From an uncultured Oscillospiraceae bacterium (lineage in GTDB: Bacteria; Bacillota; Clostridia; Oscillospirales; Oscillospiraceae): a DNA stretch of 64,000 nucleotides. This document shows, in pieces, positions 35,862 through 43,718 of this stretch (position 1 is its first letter; each line of letters starts with the position of its first letter). The translations under genes and the position numbers were made by a program. The notes under the pieces are model-generated. The model saw only the letters and a list, made by a program, of their open reading frames with translations, did no database searches and had not been told where the DNA came from. Location of the stretch: positions 1 through 64,000 of the forward strand of contig CANRNU010000011.1 in NCBI GenBank assembly GCA_947632005.1, read 5' to 3'.

Positions 35862-36539
35862 ATGGGATTTGCAAATGTTTTTCGCAATCTGGACTGGTCC
35901 GTACTGACGGACATCATGTTTTCCGTGCTGCCGGCGCTGCTGTGCATCACGCTCCATGAGCTGAGCCACGGGGCAGTGGCCTACATGCTGGGGGACGACA
36001 CGGCCAAGCTGGCCGGTCGGCTCACCCTGAACCCCATCCGGCACATCGACCCCTGGGGCCTGGTGATGATGGTGCTGTTCCGCTTCGGATGGGCCAAACC
36101 CGTGCCGGTGAATATGTACAACTTCAAAAAGCCCCGGCAGGGCATGGCCATTACCGCGTTGGCGGGGCCGGTGTCGAACCTCATCATCGCGGCGGTATTC
36201 CTGTTCCTGTACGGCGTGTTGTATGTGCCGCTGTATATCAGGGGCGGGACCTTTGCCCAGGGCATATTCCAGATGGTCTCCACCACGGCGTATCTGTCCC
36301 TGGCCCTGGCGGTGTTCAACATCATCCCCATCTCGCCTCTGGACGGGTCCAAGATCCTGTTTTCCTTCCTCAGCGACAGCGCCTATGCCAGGCTCATGCG
36401 CTATGAAAAATACGGCATGATCGTGCTGATGCTGCTGGTGATATCCGGCGGCTTTTCCGGGGTGCTGGGCTCGGTGACGGGCTGGGTATACGACAAGCTC
36501 TTTTTCATCGCGGAATTTGGTTTTGAACTGGTGAACTGA
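35862..36539 (+). CDS. M50-family site-2 metalloprotease (second copy in window)
   Basis: The 225-aa polytopic membrane protein has HELSH (near residue 33) in a hydrophobic helix and NIIPISPLDGSK (near 150) as the third metal ligand region. It belongs to the small, PDZ-less M50 group that is widespread in Clostridia and usually next to scpA-scpB, as here. The substrate is unknown. It differs from the SpoIVFB-like protein at 20530 in motif detail and length. It starts 3 bp after engB. Confidence 0.88.
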   Translation: MGFANVFRNLDWSVLTDIMFSVLPALLCITLHELSHGAVAYMLGDDTAKLAGRLTLNPIRHIDPWGLVMMVLFRFGWAKPVPVNMYNFKKPRQGMAITALAGPVSNLIIAAVFLFLYGVLYVPLYIRGGTFAQGIFQMVSTTAYLSLALAVFNIIPISPLDGSKILFSFLSDSAYARLMRYEKYGMIVLMLLVISGGFSGVLGSVTGWVYDKLFFIAEFGFELVN

Positions 36540-36543
36540 ATCT

Positions 36544-37326
36544 ATGGAAAACCCGACCTTCCACCTGGAGGGCGTCATCAAGACGAAAGAGGAGATGCAG
36601 GACTTTGAAGGCCCGCTGACCCTCATCTTGATGCTCCTGGCGAAAAACAAAATAGAGATCCGGGATATCAGAATCGCGGATATCCTGGACCAGTACCTGG
36701 CATGGCTGGCCCGGATGCAGGAGATGGACCTGGAAGTGGCCAGCGAGTTCGTGCAGATGGCCTCCCATTTGGTGTACATCAAGACCAGGACCCTCCTGGC
36801 CGGCACGGAAGAGGTCTCCGAACTGGAGCTTCTCATGTCCAGCCTGGAACAGCTCCAGAGCCGGGACGCCTTTGCCGCGGTGAAGGAGAACATCCCCGCC
36901 CTGGGCCTGGCCCTGGAGGCGGGCGCGCGGCTATATTCCACGCCGCCGGAGCCCATGCCCAAATACGGCCAGTACGATTACCGCCATGAGCCCTGGGAGC
37001 TGCTGGCCGCCCTGGCCGGGATGCTCCGGAAGGGCGTGGGCGTACCGGAGCAGGAGGCGGCGGTGTCCATCCCCCGGCCCATCGTCTACAGCGTGCAGGA
37101 CAAGAGTCGGGAGCTGATCGGCTTTTTGCGGCAGAAGGGCCGGTCCAGCCTGCGGACCCTGTACGCCATGGCGGCCAGCCGCTCGGAGGTGGTGGCCACG
37201 TTTTTGTCCCTGCTGACCATGTGTTCCATGGGCAGCGTGACCATTGACCGGGACGGGGACGATTACGCCGTGCAGTTCACCGGCGGCGATACGGAAGCCA
37301 TTTTGGAGAGCATGGATTATGGATAA
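36544..37326 (+). CDS. scpA: Segregation and condensation protein A
   Basis: The 260-aa kleisin subunit bridges Smc heads in the Smc-ScpAB condensin. The N-terminal FEGPLTLILMLLAKNKIEIRDI and the YLAWLARMQEMDLEVASEFVQMAS helices are characteristic. The C-terminal winged helix is around residues 195-255. Its last 8 bases overlap scpB, giving coupled translation of the complex. Confidence 0.95.
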   Translation: MENPTFHLEGVIKTKEEMQDFEGPLTLILMLLAKNKIEIRDIRIADILDQYLAWLARMQEMDLEVASEFVQMASHLVYIKTRTLLAGTEEVSELELLMSSLEQLQSRDAFAAVKENIPALGLALEAGARLYSTPPEPMPKYGQYDYRHEPWELLAALAGMLRKGVGVPEQEAAVSIPRPIVYSVQDKSRELIGFLRQKGRSSLRTLYAMAASRSEVVATFLSLLTMCSMGSVTIDRDGDDYAVQFTGGDTEAILESMDYG

Positions 37327-37972
37327 AATAGAACTGAAAAGCGCCATAGAGGCCATTTTGTTCGCCTCCGGCGACCCGGTGAGCGCAGAGCGCATCGCCG
37401 TGGTGACCGATTCGGACACGGAGGACGTTCTGGCCGCCGGCGCGGAGCTGGCGGAGGAGTACGAGGCCCAGAGGCGGGGCATCCGGCTGGTGCGGCTCAA
37501 TGACTCCCTACAGATGCACAGCGCCCCGGAGCACGCCGACGCCATCACCCGGGCCCTGGAACAGCGCCGCCCGCCCAAGCTCTCGCCCGCGTCCCTGGAG
37601 GTGCTGGCCATCGCTGCCTACTTCCAGCCGGTGACCCGGGCATACATCGAGCAGATGCGGGGCGTGGACAGCTCCTACACCGTGGGGGTGCTCACGGAAC
37701 GGGGAATGATCGAGCCCTGCGGCCACCTGGAGGCGGTGGGCCGGCCCACCCTCTACAGGACCACGGATCTGTTTCTGCGGACCATGGGCGTATCCAGCCT
37801 GGAGGAGCTCCCGCCCCTGCCGGAGATCGCCGGCAGCGACGCGGCCATCAAGCTCCAGGAAAAGGTGGAGGCCCTCCGGCAGGCGGAGGAGGCGGCCAGG
37901 GCCGCCGAAGAGGAAGCCCAGGCGGAAGCCGGGGCAGGAAAGACGCGAGAGGAAGGAGCTGTCGGCGTGTGA
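37319..37972 (+). CDS. scpB: Segregation and condensation protein B
   Basis: The 217-aa product is the winged-helix ScpB partner of ScpA. The start is ATG 37319 (MDKIELKSAIEAILFASGDPV), overlapping scpA by 8 bp. The core region contains LSPASLEVLAIAAYFQPVTRAYIEQMRGVDS. A charged Ala/Glu-rich tail of about 35 residues extends beyond the conserved domain. The 3' end overlaps the next gene by 4 bp. Confidence 0.95.
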   Translation: MDKIELKSAIEAILFASGDPVSAERIAVVTDSDTEDVLAAGAELAEEYEAQRRGIRLVRLNDSLQMHSAPEHADAITRALEQRRPPKLSPASLEVLAIAAYFQPVTRAYIEQMRGVDSSYTVGVLTERGMIEPCGHLEAVGRPTLYRTTDLFLRTMGVSSLEELPPLPEIAGSDAAIKLQEKVEALRQAEEAARAAEEEAQAEAGAGKTREEGAVGV

Positions 37973-38532
37973 CAGCGCTGTACATCGCCGGAGCTGTACT
38001 GGGGTCGCTGGGGCTGCTGGCCCTGGCCCCTGTGGCTGTGGAGGCCGCCTATGAGGACGGCCGATTTGTGCTCACCGGCCGGGCGGGGCCCGTGCCGGTG
38101 AAGCTGTTTCCCAGGGAGAAGACCGAGGCCGGGAACGCGGAAAAGAGTGCGGAGGAGAAGAAAAAGCGCTCTTTCCGGCACCTGACGCCGCCGGTGCTGC
38201 GCATCCTGGCGGACTGTGGCTGCCGGGCCTTTGCAAAGCTCATCCGCAGGGTGCGGATAGGTCTTTTGCAGGCGCGCTATACCGCCGGGGGCCCGGACCC
38301 ATACCGGGCTGCCATGGCCTATGCCCGGGCGGGCCTGGCCATGGAGGGCGTGGCCCGGCTGGTGGAAAACGCCGATCTGCGGGCGGACGTGGATTTTGAC
38401 GGGGCCGGGCCGCTCTTTGCGGGGCGGGTCCGTATCTTTGCCCGGCTGGGGACCGTTCTTTGGGGCGCAGCCGGTTTTGGAATGGACTTTTTGCGGAAAT
38501 ACTTATGCTATAAACGCGGAAAGGGAGAATGA
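37969..38532 (+). CDS. DUF2953 family membrane-anchored protein
   Basis: The 187-aa protein starts at GTG 37969 (overlap GTGA with scpB). It has one N-terminal hydrophobic helix (about 3-22), a charged linker (EKSAEEKKKRSF), and a DUF2953 domain in the C-terminal half. The gene order scpB-DUF2953-gerW is common in spore-forming Firmicutes. Function is unknown, perhaps sporulation-related by context. Confidence 0.82.
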   Translation: MTALYIAGAVLGSLGLLALAPVAVEAAYEDGRFVLTGRAGPVPVKLFPREKTEAGNAEKSAEEKKKRSFRHLTPPVLRILADCGCRAFAKLIRRVRIGLLQARYTAGGPDPYRAAMAYARAGLAMEGVARLVENADLRADVDFDGAGPLFAGRVRIFARLGTVLWGAAGFGMDFLRKYLCYKRGKGE

Positions 38533-38535
38533 CGG

Positions 38536-38928
38536 ATGGCAGATCAGACGGTAGGCGGCATGATGGAAGGGGCTCTGGAGAAGATCCGGACCATGGTGGA
38601 TTCCGATACGGTGATCGGCACGCCCATCACCACGCCGGACGGGGTGACGCTCATCCCGGTATCCCGGCTCAGCTTTGGCTTTGCCTCCGGGGGCAACGAG
38701 AAGACCGCCTCCTCCGCCAAGCCCGGTATCTGGGGCGGCAGCGGCGCGGCGGTGAAGATGGAGCCCATGGGATTTCTGGTCATCAAGGACGGCGGCGTGC
38801 GGATGCTGAACATCCAGCAGCCCGCCTGCTCCACGGCGGACCGGCTCATTGATATGGCCCCGGAGATCATGGAAAAGCTGGAGAGCTATATCGAGAAATA
38901 CGGGAAAAAGCAGGACCAGCAGGGATAA
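38536..38928 (+). CDS. gerW: Spore protein GerW/YtfJ
   Basis: The 130-aa GerW-family protein shows VIGTPITTPDGVTLIPVSRLSFGF followed by a Gly-rich loop and GFLVIKDGGVRML. In Bacillus, YtfJ/GerW is needed for normal germination with some germinants. It starts 3 bp after the DUF2953 gene stop and ends with a Lys/Gln-rich tail. Confidence 0.9.
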   Translation: MADQTVGGMMEGALEKIRTMVDSDTVIGTPITTPDGVTLIPVSRLSFGFASGGNEKTASSAKPGIWGGSGAAVKMEPMGFLVIKDGGVRMLNIQQPACSTADRLIDMAPEIMEKLESYIEKYGKKQDQQG

Positions 38929-38979
38929 TTTTCCAGATCTTGGCCATAATAAGCACGGTCAGGAAAGGTCGTGCTTAGG

Positions 38980-40077
38980 ATGAAGAGATGGACGGCGGCA
39001 ATGCTTGCCGCGGTTTTGTTTGGTCTGCTTCCCGTGCCCGCTCTGGGAGCGGAGGAAGCGCCGGGCATATCGGCCCGGGCCGCTGTGATCGTGGAGGCCG
39101 GGAGCGGCCAAACGGTATGGGAGCGACGGGCGGACGAGCCCATGCTGATCGCCAGCACCACGAAGATCATGACGGCCCTGGTGGTGCTGGAGCGGTGCGG
39201 GCTGGATATGCCGGTGACCGTGGACGCTGCCTGGACCGGTATCGAGGGCTCGTCCATGTACCTGGAGCCCGGCCAGCAGCTCACGGTCCGGGACCTTCTG
39301 TACGGGCTGATGCTGGCCTCCGGCAATGACGCGGCGGTGGCGCTGGCCTGTGTGACGGCGGGGTCCGTGGAGGCGTTCGCAGAGCTGATGAACGAGAAGG
39401 CCGCGGCCCTGGGCTGTGAGAACACCCACTTTGTCAACGCCAACGGCCTGGATGACCCGGAGCACTATTCCTGCGCCCGGGACCTGGCGCGTATCACCCG
39501 GGAGGCGCTGGGCCATGAGGCTTTCCGTCAGATCGTGTCCACCACGGCCAGGACGGTGGGGGAGAACACCTATATCAACCACAACCGGCTGCTGCGGGAG
39601 TGCGAGGGCGTGTTCGGGGTCAAGACCGGTTACACCATGGCGGCGGGCCGTACCCTGGTCACCTGCTGCGAGCGAAACGGCCTCACCCTCATCTGCGTGA
39701 CCCTGTCCGACCCGGACGACTGGGACGATCACAAGGCCCTTTACGACTGGGCCTATGGCCTCTACGCCCGGGACGACGTGCTGGCGGGCGTCACCTGGAC
39801 CGTGCCGGTCATCGGCGGCGTGGCGGAGACCGTCCCGGTGACGGCGGAAGAGGGGCTGAGCGTCTTTCACCGGGAAGAGGATGAGATCCGGGTGGAATAC
39901 CGCCTGCCCGCCTTCGTCTATGCGGACGTCCGGGCAGGGGCGGAGGCCGGGGAGGCTGTGGCCTATATCGGCGGGACGGAGGCTGGCCGCGCAGCGCTGG
40001 TCTACGCCCGGGACGTGGCCCAGGCACAGCCGGAGGACCCCACCTTTTGGGAGCGGGTCCGGGGCTTTCTGGGCTGA
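38980..40077 (+). CDS. D-alanyl-D-alanine carboxypeptidase (DacF/DacB-like, S11 family)
   Basis: The product is 365 aa from ATG 38980; GTG 38971 is an in-frame alternative. A signal peptide (about 1-23) precedes the penicillin-binding domain with the complete active site: STTK (S59-K62), SGN (S114) and KTG (K215). A C-terminal beta domain (about 265-355) fits PBP5-type enzymes that trim peptidoglycan stem peptides. It follows gerW, so a role in spore or vegetative wall maturation is plausible. A 7-bp inverted repeat AAGCACG...CGTGCTT flanks the AGGAAAGG ribosome-binding site. Confidence 0.93.
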   Translation: MKRWTAAMLAAVLFGLLPVPALGAEEAPGISARAAVIVEAGSGQTVWERRADEPMLIASTTKIMTALVVLERCGLDMPVTVDAAWTGIEGSSMYLEPGQQLTVRDLLYGLMLASGNDAAVALACVTAGSVEAFAELMNEKAAALGCENTHFVNANGLDDPEHYSCARDLARITREALGHEAFRQIVSTTARTVGENTYINHNRLLRECEGVFGVKTGYTMAAGRTLVTCCERNGLTLICVTLSDPDDWDDHKALYDWAYGLYARDDVLAGVTWTVPVIGGVAETVPVTAEEGLSVFHREEDEIRVEYRLPAFVYADVRAGAEAGEAVAYIGGTEAGRAALVYARDVAQAQPEDPTFWERVRGFLG

Positions 40078-40089
40078 GGAGAGAACGAG

Positions 40090-40800
40090 ATGAAACAGAG
40101 ACTGCAAAAGCTCATCTCCGCGGCGGGAGTTGCCTCCCGGCGGGCGGCGGAGGAGATGATCCGGGCCGGCCGGGTGACGGTGAACGGTGAGACGGCACTT
40201 TTGGGCGCCTCCGCCGACCCGGATACGGACGACGTGCGGGTGGACGGACAGGCCCTGCGCCTGCCGGCCCGCCGGCGGTACATAGTGCTGAACAAGCCGA
40301 GAGGCTATGTGACCACCCTTCACGACGATCGGGGCCGGCCCACCGTGGCGGACCTCATCCCGGACGGGGGCGGGCGGCTGTATCCCGTGGGGCGGCTGGA
40401 CATGGACAGCGAGGGCCTTCTCATCCTCACCGATGACGGGGACGCTGCCAACGCCCTTATGCACCCATCCCATCAGGTGGACAAGGTCTATACGGTCTTT
40501 GTCCGGGGAGAGGACATCCCCGGGGCCGTGGCAAAGCTCCGGGCCATGGACAGCCTGGAGGGGGAGCCCATCGCCCGACCGGCAGTGACCCTCACCGAGC
40601 GCAGAGGACAGGACGCGGAGCTGCAGGTGGTCATCCATGAGGGGAAAAACCGGCAGGTCCGGCGGATGTGCGCTTGCTGCGGGCTGCGTGTGCGCCGCCT
40701 CATCCGCATCGCCGAGGGCCCTGTCACCTTGGGCAGCCTGCCCGTCGGAAAGTGGCGGGCCATGACAGAGGATGAAATTTCACATATCAGAAACTTTTAA
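40090..40800 (+). CDS. rluB: Pseudouridine synthase RluB (RsuA family)
   Basis: The 236-aa enzyme converts a uridine of 23S rRNA to pseudouridine. It has an N-terminal S4 domain (RLQKLISAAGVASRRAAEEMI) and the RsuA/RluB catalytic motif YPVGRLDMDSEGLLILTDDG with the catalytic aspartate near residue 102, followed by the EGKNRQVRRM loop. The position after dac and scpAB is the conserved Firmicutes order for rluB. Confidence 0.94.
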   Translation: MKQRLQKLISAAGVASRRAAEEMIRAGRVTVNGETALLGASADPDTDDVRVDGQALRLPARRRYIVLNKPRGYVTTLHDDRGRPTVADLIPDGGGRLYPVGRLDMDSEGLLILTDDGDAANALMHPSHQVDKVYTVFVRGEDIPGAVAKLRAMDSLEGEPIARPAVTLTERRGQDAELQVVIHEGKNRQVRRMCACCGLRVRRLIRIAEGPVTLGSLPVGKWRAMTEDEISHIRNF

Positions 40801-40866
40801 ATTGTTCTGATTTATGGCATAAAAGCGGCTATTCTTGCAGGAATCTAAAATATTTGCGGATAAACC

Positions 40867-40895
40867 TTGCATTTTTTTGAAAATGCAAGTATTAT
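40867..40895 (+). promoter_or_regulatory. Promoter with embedded inverted repeat upstream of the RpiR-type regulator
   Basis: TTGCAT at 40867-40872 and TATTAT at 40890-40895 with 17-bp spacing. A perfect 9-bp inverted repeat (TTGCATTTT with AAAATGCAA, 40867-40888) covers the -35 and spacer, so it may be an operator of the downstream regulator. Confidence 0.6.
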
Positions 40896-40932
40896 TGTCC
40901 CTGTGCGATTTCGTGTGCAAGGTGGGAGAGAT

Positions 40933-41793
40933 ATGGAAAAGGATATTCTGGCCCTGATGAACGGGACAGACCGGCGCTTGTCCAAGGGACAGCGCCTGAT
41001 CGCACGGTATATCACAGAGAACTATGACAAGGCCGCCTTTATGACGGCGGGCAAGCTGGGCAAGACGGTGGGCGTGAGCGAATCCACCGTGGTCCGCTTT
41101 GCCACGGAGCTGGGCTTCGACGGCTACCCCGGCATGCGCCGGGCCATGCAGGAGATGGTCCGCAGCCGCCTCACCAGCGTCCAGCGCATCGCCGTGGCAA
41201 AGGACATGCTGGACGGCGCGGACGTGCTGAAGGCGGTCATGACCTCCGACATCGAGAACCTCCAGGCGTCCATGGAGAAGCTGGACCGGGAGGATTTTGC
41301 CCGGGCGGTGGAGGCCATCGGCGGGGCGAAGCACCTGTACATCGTGGGGATGCGCTCCTCTGCGTCCCTGGCCAGTTTCATGGGCTTTTACATGAACCTG
41401 CTGGTGGAGGATGTGCGCCTCATCCACAACACCACCGCCAATGAGGTCTATGAGCAGATCATGCACATCGGCCCGGAGGACGTGTATGTGGGCATCAGCT
41501 ATCCTCGGTATTCCTCCGGCTCCCTGAAGGCCATGGAGTTTGCCAAGCGCCAGGGGGCCACGGTCATCGCCCTGACGGACAATGAGAATTCCCCGGCTGC
41601 CCGGCTGGCGGATATCAAGCTGTATGCCAAGAGCGATATGGTGTCGTTCCTGGACTCCCTGGTGGCGCCCATGAGCCTCATCAACGCCCTCATCGTGGCG
41701 GTGGCCAACAAGCGCCGGGACTCTCTGGACGAGACCTTCGGATATCTGGAGAAGCTCTGGAGCGAGTATGGGATCTTTGCCGTTGGAAGCTGA
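40933..41793 (+). CDS. MurR/RpiR-family transcriptional regulator
   Basis: The 286-aa protein starts at ATG 40933 behind GGTGGGAGAG. The N-terminal HTH_6 domain (about 1-75) includes GVSESTVVRFATELGFDGYPGMRRAM, and the C-terminal SIS sugar-phosphate-binding domain (about 115-250) contains VGISYPRYSSGSLKAMEFA and VIALTDNENSPAA. Such regulators respond to phosphosugars or amino sugars. No sugar catabolic gene is adjacent, so the regulon is not evident. It overlaps the downstream flavoprotein gene by 26 bp. Confidence 0.9.
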   Translation: MEKDILALMNGTDRRLSKGQRLIARYITENYDKAAFMTAGKLGKTVGVSESTVVRFATELGFDGYPGMRRAMQEMVRSRLTSVQRIAVAKDMLDGADVLKAVMTSDIENLQASMEKLDREDFARAVEAIGGAKHLYIVGMRSSASLASFMGFYMNLLVEDVRLIHNTTANEVYEQIMHIGPEDVYVGISYPRYSSGSLKAMEFAKRQGATVIALTDNENSPAARLADIKLYAKSDMVSFLDSLVAPMSLINALIVAVANKRRDSLDETFGYLEKLWSEYGIFAVGS

Positions 41794-43030
41794 CGCGGTG
41801 GTGATCGGCGGTGGGGCCGCCGGGATGATGGCCGCCGGGACGGCGGCGGAGCGGGGTCTGGACGTGGTGCTGCTGGAGCCAAACGAAAAGCTGGGCCGGA
41901 AGCTCCGTATCACCGGCAAGGGCCGGTGCAACGTGACCAACGAGTGCGCCGTAAAGACGCTTTTGGAAAATGTGCCTACCAACCCCAAATTTCTCTACAG
42001 TTCCGCCACGGCCTTTCCGCCGGAGGCGGTCATGGCCTTTTTTGCGGAAAAGCTGGGGGTGCCGCTGAAGACCGAGCGGGGGAACCGGGTGTTTCCCGTC
42101 TCCGACAACGCCAACGATGTGGCCGACGCGCTGGCCCGGTGGCTGAAAAGTCTGGGAGTGCCCCATGTGCGGGCCCGGACCCGGTCTGTCGTGCTGGACG
42201 GGGCCGGCGCGGTCCGGGCCGTGGTCACGGACGGGGGAGAGATACCGTGCGCCTCGGCGGTGATCGCCGCCGGGGGACTGTCCTATCCCGCCACCGGCTC
42301 CACCGGGGACGGCTATCGTCTTGCCGCGGCCCTGGGCCATCGGATCATTCCGGCCCGTGCGTCTCTGGTGCCGCTGGAGAGCCCCGCGGCTTACTGCGGG
42401 GACCTGGCCGGATTTGCCCCCCGGAACGTTGAGCTGACCGTGCTGGAGGATGGCAAGCCCATCTTTGCCGAGCGGGGAGAGATGCTCTTTGCCCACTTCG
42501 GCGTGACGGGCCCGCTGGTGCTGTCCGCCAGCGCCCATATGCGGCACTGGGGCAGCAGGCGCTATGAGCTCGTCATCGACTTCAAGCCGGCTTTAAGCCG
42601 GGAGAAGCTGGACGAGCGCATCCTGCGGGACTTTGAAAAATACCGAAACCGCGACCTGGCAAACGCCCTTGTGGACCTGGTGCCCCGGAGCATGATCCCG
42701 GTGGTCTTGGACCTGGCCCAGGTGCCTGCCCGGACGAAGGTCCACGATGTGACCCGGGGCCAGCGCCAGGCGCTGGGCGGTGTCCTGAAAGAGTTTCCCG
42801 TGCCGGTGAGCGGGCCCCGGCCTGTGGCGGAGGCCATCGTCACGAGCGGCGGGGTGGATGTGAAGCAGGTGGACCCCAGGACCATGGCGAGCAAGCTGGT
42901 CCCGGGGCTGTATCTGGCCGGAGAGGTGCTGGACGTGGACGGCTACACCGGCGGATTCAACTTACAGATCGCGTGGGCCACCGGTCGCTGTGCCGGCCAG
43001 GCTGTGAAAGGATACGAAGACCATGACTGA
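41768..43030 (+). CDS. HI0933/YhiN-family flavoprotein (NAD(P)/FAD-dependent oxidoreductase)
   Basis: The 420-aa protein has an N-terminal FAD-binding GGGAAGMMAAGTAAERG motif and GRKLRITGKGRCNVTNEC, which is diagnostic of the HI0933/YhiN family, and a C-terminal LYLAGEVLDVDGYTGGFNLQIAWATG. Its biochemical role is undetermined. ATG 41768 lies within the regulator gene, and an in-frame TTG at 41780 is another possibility. The downstream overlap with cmk is 8 bp; the order YhiN-cmk-ispH is common in Clostridia. Confidence 0.92.
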   Translation: MGSLPLEADAVVIGGGAAGMMAAGTAAERGLDVVLLEPNEKLGRKLRITGKGRCNVTNECAVKTLLENVPTNPKFLYSSATAFPPEAVMAFFAEKLGVPLKTERGNRVFPVSDNANDVADALARWLKSLGVPHVRARTRSVVLDGAGAVRAVVTDGGEIPCASAVIAAGGLSYPATGSTGDGYRLAAALGHRIIPARASLVPLESPAAYCGDLAGFAPRNVELTVLEDGKPIFAERGEMLFAHFGVTGPLVLSASAHMRHWGSRRYELVIDFKPALSREKLDERILRDFEKYRNRDLANALVDLVPRSMIPVVLDLAQVPARTKVHDVTRGQRQALGGVLKEFPVPVSGPRPVAEAIVTSGGVDVKQVDPRTMASKLVPGLYLAGEVLDVDGYTGGFNLQIAWATGRCAGQAVKGYEDHD

Positions 43031-43718
43031 CAGACGCTGTTCCGTCGCCATCGACGGGCCCTCTGGCGCGGGCAAAAGCACCATTGCCAAGGCGGCAGCC
43101 GCCCGGTTCGGCTTTCTCTATGTGGATACCGGCGCCATCTACCGGACAGTGGGTCTGGCGGCCCGCCGGGCGGGGGTGGACCCACACAGCGCCACCGCGG
43201 TGGAGCCGCTGCTGCCGGGGCTGGACATCCGATTAGACTACGGCCCCGACGGGACCCAGCGGATGTATCTGCACGGGGAGGACGTATCAACGGCCATCCG
43301 GACCCCGGAGATGAGCATGTATGCCTCGGCGGTGTCCGCCATCCCGGCTGTCCGTGCGTTCTTGATGGATATGCAGCGGGATATGGCACAGACCCACAGC
43401 GTGGTCATGGACGGTCGGGACATCGGCACGGTGGTGCTGCCGGACGCGGGACTCAAGATCTTCCTGACCGCCTCTCTCCGGGCCCGGGCCGAGCGCCGCC
43501 TGGCGGAGCTCTCCGCCAAGGGCGACCCCAGCACCCTGGAGGACGTGCTCACCGACATGGCCCGGCGGGATGAGCAGGACTCCAGCCGCGCCGCGGCGCC
43601 CCTGCGGGCCGCTGAGGACGCGGTGATAGTGGATACGTCGGAGCTGACGCTGGCCGAGAGCATCGAACGGGTGTGCGCGCTCATCCGGGAGAAGTTCGGT
43701 CCGGAGGCGGGCCGATGA
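43023..43718 (+). CDS. cmk: Cytidylate kinase
   Basis: The 231-aa nucleoside monophosphate kinase phosphorylates CMP and dCMP. The P-loop GPSGAGKSTIAK is near residue 13, VDTGAIYRTVGL near 38, and the DGRDIGTVV motif near 135. The 3' end overlaps the ispH start by 4 bp (ATGA). Confidence 0.95.
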   Translation: MTDRRCSVAIDGPSGAGKSTIAKAAAARFGFLYVDTGAIYRTVGLAARRAGVDPHSATAVEPLLPGLDIRLDYGPDGTQRMYLHGEDVSTAIRTPEMSMYASAVSAIPAVRAFLMDMQRDMAQTHSVVMDGRDIGTVVLPDAGLKIFLTASLRARAERRLAELSAKGDPSTLEDVLTDMARRDEQDSSRAAAPLRAAEDAVIVDTSELTLAESIERVCALIREKFGPEAGR

